The notes under the pieces are model-generated. The model searched no databases and was not told where the DNA came from. It saw only the letters and a program-made list of their open reading frames with translations. A DNA stretch of 64,000 nt. Source: Actinomycetospora lemnae. GTDB taxonomy: Bacteria; Actinomycetota; Actinomycetes; Mycobacteriales; Pseudonocardiaceae. Where the stretch lies: contig NZ_JAQZAO010000018.1 in assembly GCF_028737315.1 (NCBI RefSeq), positions 1 to 64,000 on the forward strand. Direction: 5' to 3'. This document shows positions 36,280 through 44,088 of this stretch, one piece after another; the stretch's first letter is position 1, and every line of letters starts with the position of its first letter. A program made the translations under genes and the position numbers.

Positions 36280-38384
36280 GCCCGAGGTCGACGAGGCAGG
36301 AGCTCGCCGAGCAGGTCCGCCGCCCGCCGCGCGCCGCCCGGGTCCACCGGGACCGGGCGGACCGGCCGGGCGAGGAGCGCGGCGACGGTCGCGGCCACCG
36401 TCTCCGGGGTGGCGTCGGCGTAGTCGAGCCGGACCCCGGCGCCGAGCCGCGCGAGCCGGTGCGGCACGTGGATCTGTTGCTCGAAGTGGTGCTCGAGCGG
36501 GACGTAGACGAACGGCCGACCGGCGATCGCGAGCTCCATCGTCGTCGTCAGCCCGCCCTGGACGACCGCGACGTCGCCGGCCGTGAGCTCGCGCTCGAGG
36601 TCGGGGACGTGCCCGCGCACCTCGACGCCCGCCGGCACCCGCAGCGACGCCGGGTCGATGCGGGGCCCGGCGACCGCGACCAGGCGCAGGCCGGGGACCT
36701 GCTCGCGCAGCAGCGGGTACGCGGCCGCCACCCGCTCGAGCAGCGGCCGGCCGACGCCCGAGCCGCCGACGCTGACGACGCAGACGCGCTCGTCGGGCGC
36801 CCAGCCCAGGGCGGCCCGCAGCTCGTCGCGGTCGCCGACCGGACCGGCGGTGGACACCCAGCCGCTGAACGCGAAGTGCGCGCAGGTCCAGTCCCGCACG
36901 GTCGGCAGGCCGGGGCCGAGGGGCTCGGTGACCAGGTCGCCGGGCTCGCCGACGAACACCGACCGGTCGCGCAGCCGCGGGTAGCGGGCCACGTGCTCGA
37001 CCATCTCGGCGTTCTGGTCGGCGGTCAACGCCGCCTCGACCGTGCCGCCGTCGGGCATCGGCAGCCAGCCCACGACGTCGGTGAGCCACGCGAACGGCGC
37101 GCGCTTGAGCTCGGGGTTCTCGTGCAGGAAGTGGTCGATCTCCCAGCTCTCGTCGGCGACGACGAGGTCGTAGTGACCCTCGTCGACGACATCGGCGAAC
37201 ACGTGGAAGTTGGCGACGAGGATCTCGTCCATCGACCGGATCGCCCGGAACGCGTGCAGGTCGTGCTCGCCCGCCTCGTCCTCGATGTGCGCGCTCTCCG
37301 ACGCCAGCAGCGCGCTCGCGGGGTGGCGGCGCAGGCCGTGCCGGTCGAGCAGCGCGGTCACCGGGTGCTGGGCCAGCCAGTCGATCTCCAGCTCGGGGTG
37401 GGCGACGGCGAGCTCCCGGGCGATCGCGACGTCACGGCGCGCGTGGCCGAGCCCGATCGGTGAGCTCACGACCAGCACCCGCGGCCGGCGGGCCCGGGCG
37501 GGCGTCCAGGTCGTCGTCCGGGGCGGCGGGGGCGCGACCGAGCGCGCGAAGTCGCGGACGGCGAGGTTGACCCGCACCGGGTCGCGCAGCGGGGGCGCGT
37601 GCCCGCCGTCGGGCAGCGTGAGCAGCGTGCCCCGGGCCCACCGCGCGAGCGCCGCGCCGAACGCCCACGGCACCACGGCGTCGGCGTCCCCGTGCACGAC
37701 CAGCACCGGGCAGCGCACCGCCCGCCCGACCACCTCGGCGTCCGCGGACGTCGCCGCGGCGACCGCGGGCACGGTCGCCGCGAGGGTCGGGCCGTCGGTG
37801 TCCAGCGCCCACGCCACGAAGTCCTCGAGCGGCTTCGTGGCGTGCGGGTCGGTGAAGACCTGGGAGGCGAAGAACTCGACGAAGTCCCGGTAGTCGGTCT
37901 CCCAGTGCTCGCGGTTGAACTTCTCCCAGCCCTCGTACCGGTCGCGGGGGGCGTCGAAGTCGAACGTGACCGCGAGCGAGGGCAGGGTCGGGGCGATCGC
38001 GACGACACCCAGGGCCCGCTCGGGGTGCCAGGCGGCGAGCTGCAGGGCGCGCCGGCCGCCGAGGGACAGCCCCACGACGACCGCGCGCCCCACCCCGACG
38101 GCGTCCAGGACGTCGAGCGCGTCCTGCACGGCCTCGACGTCCCGGTACGCCGCCGGGTCGAGCGACCGGTCCGCGTCGCCGTTGCCGCGGCCCTCCACGG
38201 TGATCACCCGGAACTCGCGGGCGAGGAACGGCACCTGGTGCTTCCACTGGCGCATGTGCACGATCGCCCACGACGTGAGCAGGACGATCGCCGGCGCGCC
38301 GGTGGGCCCCTCGAACACCTCGTAGCCGACCCGGAACCCGTCGCGCACGATCGCGCCGACGGTGTCCGGCTCCCTCGCCCGCAC
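36276..38384 (-). CDS. Alpha/beta-hydrolase - glycosyltransferase (GT-B, MGT/MurG-like) fusion protein
   Basis: A 702-residue two-domain protein. Residues about 10-285 are an alpha/beta-hydrolase: nucleophile GLSLGG with Ser107, LVVHGDADAVVPWAFGAAL (Asp), and LLTLPDGGHAPPLRDP (His). From about 295 on is a GT-B glycosyltransferase: RVLVVSSPIGLGHARRDVAI at the start, VFVGEPGDLV, VCVVSVGGSGVGRPLLERVA and the donor-site region VVQGGLTTTMELAIAGRPFV. The pairing is unusual and suggests acyl/ester chemistry joined to sugar transfer. GTG at 38384 follows AGGGAGCGG. It starts eight bases after a methyltransferase gene in the same direction. Confidence 0.85.
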   Translation of the reverse strand: MRAREPDTVGAIVRDGFRVGYEVFEGPTGAPAIVLLTSWAIVHMRQWKHQVPFLAREFRVITVEGRGNGDADRSLDPAAYRDVEAVQDALDVLDAVGVGRAVVVGLSLGGRRALQLAAWHPERALGVVAIAPTLPSLAVTFDFDAPRDRYEGWEKFNREHWETDYRDFVEFFASQVFTDPHATKPLEDFVAWALDTDGPTLAATVPAVAAATSADAEVVGRAVRCPVLVVHGDADAVVPWAFGAALARWARGTLLTLPDGGHAPPLRDPVRVNLAVRDFARSVAPPPPRTTTWTPARARRPRVLVVSSPIGLGHARRDVAIARELAVAHPELEIDWLAQHPVTALLDRHGLRRHPASALLASESAHIEDEAGEHDLHAFRAIRSMDEILVANFHVFADVVDEGHYDLVVADESWEIDHFLHENPELKRAPFAWLTDVVGWLPMPDGGTVEAALTADQNAEMVEHVARYPRLRDRSVFVGEPGDLVTEPLGPGLPTVRDWTCAHFAFSGWVSTAGPVGDRDELRAALGWAPDERVCVVSVGGSGVGRPLLERVAAAYPLLREQVPGLRLVAVAGPRIDPASLRVPAGVEVRGHVPDLERELTAGDVAVVQGGLTTTMELAIAGRPFVYVPLEHHFEQQIHVPHRLARLGAGVRLDYADATPETVAATVAALLARPVRPVPVDPGGARRAADLLGELLPRRPRA

Positions 38385-38392
38385 CCCGCTCC

Positions 38393-39442
38393 CTAGGGCC
38401 GGATCTCGTAGACGTCGTTGAGCGGCGAGCCGGTGACACGCCGGAAGCGGGTGAACCCGGCGTCCGTCGCGACCTGGCGCAGCGCCGCCGGCCCGGCTTG
38501 CGCGCCGAGGCTGTACCCGCCCTCCTGCGACCGGGCCGCGGGGGTGCAGCACAGCGTCGAGGCGCCGTAGTAGAGCCGGCCGACCGGGGTGAGGTTGTCG
38601 GCGACGGTGTCGCCGGCCGCGGGCTCGACGAGCAACCACGTCCCGTCGGCGTCGAGCGCGGTGCGGATGCGGCGGGCCGCGCCGAGCGGGTCGCCCATGT
38701 CGTGGAGGCAGTCGAAGGTGGTGACGAGGTCGTACCCGGCGCCCGAGAAGCGCTGGGCGCCGGCCACCTCGAACCCGGTGCGCTCGGCCACCCCGGCGTC
38801 GGCCGCGCGCTTGCGGGCCATCTCGATCGAGGCGTCGTGGTAGTCCGAGCCCATGACGGTCGTCGCGGGGAAGGCCTGGGCCATCAGCACGGTCGTGGCG
38901 CCGTGTCCGCAGCCGACGTCGGCGACGCGGGCGCCGCGCTGCAGCTTCTCGACGACGCCGTCGAGCGCCGGGAGCCACTCGTCGACGAGGTGGGCGATGT
39001 AGCCGGCGCGGAAGAACGCCTCGCAGCCGATGAACACGTCCTCGTGGTGCTCGTGCCACCCGACGCCCGCGCCGGTGCGGAAGGCGTCGGTGATGCGGGG
39101 CTCGCTGCGGATGATGCCCGTGGCCAGCACGAACGCGCCGGGCACGTAGAGCGGCCCGTCGGGGTTGGTCAGGGCGAAGGCCTGCTCCTCGGAGAGCGAG
39201 TACGTCCCGTCGTCGTGCTGCACGTAGCCGCCCGCGGCCTGGCCCGCGAGCCACTCGGCCACGTAGCGGGGGGTGGTGTCGGTCCGCGCGGCCAGCTCCT
39301 CCGGCGTCGCCGGGCCCTCGGCGAGTGCCTTGTACAGGCCCAGCCGGTGCCCGAGCACGACGTTGCCCGCCGCGAGTGTCGCCCCGACGTCGCCGACCGC
39401 ACGGCCGACGAGCTCCATCACCTTGTCCATGTCCACGGCCAT
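38393..39442 (-). CDS. Class I SAM-dependent methyltransferase with N-terminal winged-helix-like domain
   Basis: A 349-residue methyltransferase. The first 90 residues form a helical/winged segment (NVVLGHRLGLYKALAEGPAT, EELAARTDTTPRYVAEWLAG) as in O-methyltransferases that dimerise through this domain. The catalytic Rossmann fold has RVADVGCGHGATTVLMAQAF (motif I), VMGSDYHDASIEMARKRAAD, YDLVTTFDCLHDMGDPLGAA (motif post II) and WLLVEPAAGD. ATG at 39442 has GGAGGG upstream. The hydrolase-glycosyltransferase fusion follows after eight bases, and a SARP-like regulator lies 128 bases upstream, all on one strand. Confidence 0.85.
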   Translation of the reverse strand: MAVDMDKVMELVGRAVGDVGATLAAGNVVLGHRLGLYKALAEGPATPEELAARTDTTPRYVAEWLAGQAAGGYVQHDDGTYSLSEEQAFALTNPDGPLYVPGAFVLATGIIRSEPRITDAFRTGAGVGWHEHHEDVFIGCEAFFRAGYIAHLVDEWLPALDGVVEKLQRGARVADVGCGHGATTVLMAQAFPATTVMGSDYHDASIEMARKRAADAGVAERTGFEVAGAQRFSGAGYDLVTTFDCLHDMGDPLGAARRIRTALDADGTWLLVEPAAGDTVADNLTPVGRLYYGASTLCCTPAARSQEGGYSLGAQAGPAALRQVATDAGFTRFRRVTGSPLNDVYEIRP

Positions 39443-39570
39443 CGCGCGGCCCTCCGGGGTGTCGGTGCCCGGGGCCGACCCCCGGGCCCGGACACCGTCG
39501 CGCCGGCCGTTGCGGGATCGTTGCGCCGGTCGTTGCGCCCGATGTCGCGGCCGGTGGTGCGCGGGGCCGG

Positions 39571-42500
39571 TCACGGCTCGGCCCCGTCCAGGACGCCCGC
39601 GAGGTGCGGCCACCCGTGGGCGCGCACCGCCGCCCGCAGCGGGGCGAGCGTCGCCTCGGCGCGGGCGACGCGGCCGCGGGCGAGCCACGCCCGGGTGACC
39701 GCCACGTAGGCGTCGACGCCGAGCACCCACGCCGTCGCCGGCGGGGCGGTGACACCGGCGAGCAGGCGGTCGGCCTCGAGGAGCGCGGTGTCGGCGGGCG
39801 GCCGGTCGGCGCCGTCCCCGAGCTCGGCGAGCACGGCCAGGCAGCGCAGCCGGCAGGCCGCCGCCCCGTCCCGCCCGGCGAGCTCCAGGCCCCGGGCGGC
39901 GACGGCGTACGCCTCGGCGTCGTCCCCGCGCGCCCGCAGCGTCGTGGCCAGCAGCGCGCAGGCGGTCGACGTCCACCACCGGTGCCCGCCCGCGCCGCTG
40001 CGCACGACGGCGCGCCGCCCGACCTCGAGCGCCTCGTCGAGATCGCCCTCCAGGCGCGCGACCCAGCCCAGGTGTGCGAGGAACCACGCGTCGTGCCCGC
40101 CGTACCCGGAGTGCCGCGCCACCGCGAACGCCTCCGCGATCCGCGCCCGCGCCTCGGCGAAGCGGCCCACGGCGAGCGCCGGGAACGCCCCCTCGAACAC
40201 CGTCCACTGCAGGACGCCGGCATCGAGGCGCCGGGCCAGCGGCTCGAGCTCGTCGAGCACCCCGGCGAGCTCGTCGACCATGCCGGCGTAGGCGTACGCG
40301 GTCTTGAGCCCGTCGAGCCCGGCGAGCAGCGCCCGCTCGCCGCCGGCGGCGCGCCCGGCCGCGAGGGCCCGGCGTCCCTGCTCGAGGGCCTCGCCGAAGC
40401 GCAGGTCGTTGGTCGCGAGGATCGCGAGGCGGCCGCGCAGGTCGGCCTCGGCGCCGCGGTCCCCGAGGCTGACGGCGCGCCGCAGGCCCGTGCGCAGGTG
40501 CGTCACGCACTCCGCCGTCGGCACCCCGAGCGCGACGGGGACGTCGCCGCCGAGCTGGCGCAGGACCGCCATCTCCAGGCGCCGGTCGCCCGCCTCCCGC
40601 GCGGCGTCGGCGGCGGTACGCAGGTCGCTCCACGCCTCCTCGTGGCGCTCGAGGCCCTCGCGGGCGCGGGCCCGGGCGAGCAGCACGCGGCCGGTGATCT
40701 CGGGGTCGGCGACCTGCTCGGCCGCGGCGAGCGCCCGCAGGTGCAGCGACTCCGCGTCGCCCATGGCGCCCCGGCGCGCGGCGGTCTCGCCGGCGAGCAG
40801 CAGGGCGCGGGCCGCACGGGGCCAGTCGCCGGCGGCCGCGGCGTGCGCGCCGGCGGCCTCCGGGGTCGCGGCGAGGAGGTCGGCCGCGCGGCGGTGGTGG
40901 ACGCGGCGCACGGGCGCGGGCGTGGTCGCGTGCAGCACCTCGTGGAGGAGGTCGTTGGCGAACTCGTAGGCGGTCGGGGTCGCGACGAGCAGGCGGGCGC
41001 CCGCGGCGCGCTCGCAGCGCCGGACGATCTCGGGGACGCCGAGCTCGAGCAGGCCGGCCGCCACCTCCGGGTCGACGGTGGCGCCGAGGACCGCGCCGGC
41101 GCGCAGCAGCTCCTCGACCTCGGGTCCCAGGCGCCGGACGCGCGCGAGCACCGCCGCCTGCAGGGACTCGGGGACCTCGCCCGCCCCGGCGACGAGACCG
41201 CGCAGGGCCTCCACGACGAACAGGGGGTGCCCGCGGGTGCGGCGGTGGATCGCCGGCCCGAGGTCGGCGCGCCCGACCCGGTCGGCCAGCGCGGCGACCG
41301 CACCGGGGTCGAGCGGCCCGAGGTCGAGGCGGTCGGCGACGTCGTCGAGGTGCGCGAGCGCGGCCGCGCCCTCCTCGGCCCGCACGGTCGCCAGCACGAG
41401 GACCCGCGCCCCGCCCGCCCGCAGCGCGAGGAAGTGGAGCAGCTCGACGGTGGCGAGACCGGCGTTGTGCAGGTCGTCGAGCACGAGCAGCAGGGGCGCG
41501 GTGGCCGTGGCCTCGGTGAGCAGGCCCGCGAGCGCGGCGAAGACCCGGCGCGGGTCGGGGGGTCCGTCGGGCACCGGGGTGACGGGGTCGGGGAAGAGGG
41601 TCGCGAGGACCGGGGGGAGGGGCAGGCCCGCCACCAGGGGCGTCAGCGCGTCGACCAGGGGCTGGAGGAAGAGCGAGTGCTCGGCGCCGTGGCAGCGCGC
41701 CGAGGCGACGCGGCCCCCGGTCGCCGCGGCGAGCGCGGTGAGCTCGTCGGCCAGGCGCGTCTTGCCGATCCCCGCCTCGCCCGCGAGCAGCACCAGACCC
41801 GGCCGGCCCCGCGTCGCCGCGTCCCACCGCTGCGTGAGCCGGGCGATCTCCGCCGCGCGCCCGACGCACCCGGAGGCGGTGGTCGCGGCGTCCGGGGCGG
41901 CCCGCGGGCTCGGGACGTCGGCCGGCGGCCGGTCCTGGAGCAGCGCGAGGTGCTCGGCCTGCGTCGCCGCCGCCGGCTCGGTGCCGAGCTCCTCCGCGAG
42001 CTCGGCGCGCAGCCGGTGGTAGTGCTCGACGGCGCGGGACGGCTCGCCGGCGTCCCGGTGCGCGCGCATGAGCAGGCGGTGGGCCGCCTCGTCGAACCGG
42101 TCGGCGGCGACGGCCTCGCCGGCGGCCTGGCGGGCGCGCTCCGCGTCGCCGAGGGCGAGCGCCGCGCGGGCGTCGGCGTGCCGGGCGCGCCGCACCAGCT
42201 CCCGCCACTCGTCGCGGGCCATCGCGACCCACGGCTCGTCGGCCTCCTCGGGCAGCGGCTCGCCGGCGCCCAGCAGCTCCCGTGCGCGAGCGGTGGCGCC
42301 GGCGGCGACCCCGGGGACCCCGGCCGCGAGCCGGCGGTCGGCCTCGTCGAGCAGGCGGCGCGCCTCGTCGAGGTCCACGACGACGGCCGGCGGGGCGCCG
42401 AGGCGGTAGCCGCCGCGGTCGCCGAGCAGGACGTCGGGGGCGAGGCGGCTGCGCAGGCGGCTGACGAGCGTCGCCACCCCGGCGGTCGGCCGGCGCGGTC

Positions 42501-42672
42501 CGGTGCCGTCCCACAGCTCCTCGGCGAGCTGGTCGCCGGTGAGCACGGCGGGGCGCCGCGCGGCCAGCAGCGCGAGCAGGCGCCGCTCCTTCGGGCTGCC
42601 GATGCGCAGCGGCTCGGGCGGGGAGCCCCGCTCCACGCGCAACGGACCGGCGAGCCGGACCGTGACGCACAT
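39571..42672 (-). CDS. SARP/AfsR-like transcriptional regulator with AAA ATPase and TPR-like region
   Basis: A 1033-residue regulator. Residues about 1-95 are an OmpR/PhoB-type winged helix (VRLAGPLRVERG, SPKERRLLALLAARRPAVLT, TLVSRLRSRLAPDVL). Residues about 100-245 are the bacterial transcriptional activator domain (FDEAAHRLLMRAHRDAGEPS, AVEHYHRLRAELAEELGTEP). Next comes an AAA ATPase with Walker A LLAGEAGIGKTRLADEL and Walker B LLLVLDDLHNAG, then about 550 residues of TPR-like helices. Such large SARPs activate specialised-metabolism genes, so it may switch on the downstream methyltransferase and fusion genes. The start is uncertain: ATG at 42672 lacks a good ribosome site and ATGs at 42720/42717 are alternatives. 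Confidence 0.88.
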   Translation of the reverse strand: MCVTVRLAGPLRVERGSPPEPLRIGSPKERRLLALLAARRPAVLTGDQLAEELWDGTGPRRPTAGVATLVSRLRSRLAPDVLLGDRGGYRLGAPPAVVVDLDEARRLLDEADRRLAAGVPGVAAGATARARELLGAGEPLPEEADEPWVAMARDEWRELVRRARHADARAALALGDAERARQAAGEAVAADRFDEAAHRLLMRAHRDAGEPSRAVEHYHRLRAELAEELGTEPAAATQAEHLALLQDRPPADVPSPRAAPDAATTASGCVGRAAEIARLTQRWDAATRGRPGLVLLAGEAGIGKTRLADELTALAAATGGRVASARCHGAEHSLFLQPLVDALTPLVAGLPLPPVLATLFPDPVTPVPDGPPDPRRVFAALAGLLTEATATAPLLLVLDDLHNAGLATVELLHFLALRAGGARVLVLATVRAEEGAAALAHLDDVADRLDLGPLDPGAVAALADRVGRADLGPAIHRRTRGHPLFVVEALRGLVAGAGEVPESLQAAVLARVRRLGPEVEELLRAGAVLGATVDPEVAAGLLELGVPEIVRRCERAAGARLLVATPTAYEFANDLLHEVLHATTPAPVRRVHHRRAADLLAATPEAAGAHAAAAGDWPRAARALLLAGETAARRGAMGDAESLHLRALAAAEQVADPEITGRVLLARARAREGLERHEEAWSDLRTAADAAREAGDRRLEMAVLRQLGGDVPVALGVPTAECVTHLRTGLRRAVSLGDRGAEADLRGRLAILATNDLRFGEALEQGRRALAAGRAAGGERALLAGLDGLKTAYAYAGMVDELAGVLDELEPLARRLDAGVLQWTVFEGAFPALAVGRFAEARARIAEAFAVARHSGYGGHDAWFLAHLGWVARLEGDLDEALEVGRRAVVRSGAGGHRWWTSTACALLATTLRARGDDAEAYAVAARGLELAGRDGAAACRLRCLAVLAELGDGADRPPADTALLEADRLLAGVTAPPATAWVLGVDAYVAVTRAWLARGRVARAEATLAPLRAAVRAHGWPHLAGVLDGAEP

Positions 42673-42759
42673 CACCACAGTGTGCGACGGCGACGCGGCC
42701 CGAGGCAATGCGGGCATCACCCACAGGAACCAACGCGACGACGCCCCGTGACCGGTGGA

Positions 42760-44088
42760 TCAGCCCCCGAACGTCGCGGGCTGCCCCGTGGCCTCGAGGA
42801 CCGACATCCACAGGTCGCCGTCGGGGTCGACCTGGTTGCGGTGCGAGGTGATCAGCTCCATGGGGACGTGAACGAAGCGGCGCCGCCAGCGCACCACGAC
42901 GGTCTCGGTGCGCCCGGCCATCCCGGCGTGCACGGCGGCGTGGGCCAGGCGCACGCAGTAGACGCTGTCGTAGGCGTTGGCCGCGACGCTGCGGATCGCG
43001 TAGCTCGGGTCGAGGTAGCGCACCGTCGGCGGGAGGTCGACCGCGGTGAGGTGCTCGGTGATCTTCTGCTTGAGGAACAGCCCGATGTCGCCGAGCTTGG
43101 TGTTGCCCGAGGCGTCGGTGGTGCGGCCCTCCTGCTCGAGCAGCTCCTGGCCCGCGCCCTCGGCGACCACGACGACGACCTGCCCGTGCCGGCGCACGTG
43201 GTCCTCGACGCGGCGCAGCACGCCGTCGGGACCGTCGAGCACGAACGGCACCTCGGGGATCAGCACGAAGTCGGCGTCGTTGTTGGACAGCGCGGCGTAG
43301 CAGGCGATGAAGCCGGAGTGCCGGCCCATGAGCTTGACGATGCCGACGCCGTTCTCGGCGGCCTGCGACTCGATGAACACCGACGCGATGAACTTGGTGG
43401 CCTGCGCGAACGCGGTCTGGAAGCCGAAGCTCTGGTCGGTGAAGGGCAGGTCGTTGTCGATCGTCTTCGGGACGCCGATGACGGAGATGTCCAGGCCGCG
43501 GGCCTCGATCTCCCGCGTCAGCTTCATCGCGCCGCGCATGCTGCCGTCGCCACCGATGACGAACAGGACGCTGATGCCCATGTCGACGAGGGTGTCGACC
43601 ATGTCCTCGGGGTCCTGGTCGCCGCGCGAGCTGCCGAGGATCGTGCCGCCGTCGTTGTTGATGTCGCGCACGGCGCGCAGGTCGAGCTCGACCACCCGGT
43701 CACGCTGGTGGCGGGTCAGGCCTGCGTAGCCGTTGCGGAAGCCGTAGATGTGCGCGACGTGGTAGTGCTCGGTGAGCTCCTGGACGATGCCGCGGATGAC
43801 GTCGTTGAGGCCGGGGCACAGCCCGCCGCACGTCACGATGCCGACGCTCGTGGCGGCCGGGTCGAAGTAGATCTTGCGGCGTGGGCCGGCCGTCTCCAGG
43901 CTCGGCAGCTGGTCGATCGACACGCCGCGGGAGAGCAGGATCGAGACGGTGTCGTCGACGAGGACCCGATCGTCCTCGTGCACGTAGTGCGGCGACGTAC
44001 GCTTGGTCGCCAGCATCTCGGCGAACGGGGAGTCGTAGCGGCACTCACCCAGGCTGCGGACGCGCAGGTCGTCGAGTTCGAGCGTCAC
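42760..44088 (-). CDS. ATP-dependent 6-phosphofructokinase (long, plant/trypanosome-like clade)
   Basis: A 442-residue phosphofructokinase that phosphorylates fructose 6-phosphate. Signatures are VTCGGLCPGLNDVIRGIVQE, YGFRNGYAGL, FVIGGDGSMRGAMKL, VIGVPKTIDNDLPFTDQSFG and KLMGRHSGFIACYAAL. GGDGS (Gly rather than Asp after GGD) is the ATP-using form, not the pyrophosphate-using one, while the length and N-terminal extension fit the group III/long clade. GTG at 44088 has GGGAGG upstream and overlaps the LuxR regulator's stop as GTGA, so the kinase may be translated with the regulator. Confidence 0.9.
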   Translation of the reverse strand: MTLELDDLRVRSLGECRYDSPFAEMLATKRTSPHYVHEDDRVLVDDTVSILLSRGVSIDQLPSLETAGPRRKIYFDPAATSVGIVTCGGLCPGLNDVIRGIVQELTEHYHVAHIYGFRNGYAGLTRHQRDRVVELDLRAVRDINNDGGTILGSSRGDQDPEDMVDTLVDMGISVLFVIGGDGSMRGAMKLTREIEARGLDISVIGVPKTIDNDLPFTDQSFGFQTAFAQATKFIASVFIESQAAENGVGIVKLMGRHSGFIACYAALSNNDADFVLIPEVPFVLDGPDGVLRRVEDHVRRHGQVVVVVAEGAGQELLEQEGRTTDASGNTKLGDIGLFLKQKITEHLTAVDLPPTVRYLDPSYAIRSVAANAYDSVYCVRLAHAAVHAGMAGRTETVVVRWRRRFVHVPMELITSHRNQVDPDGDLWMSVLEATGQPATFGG

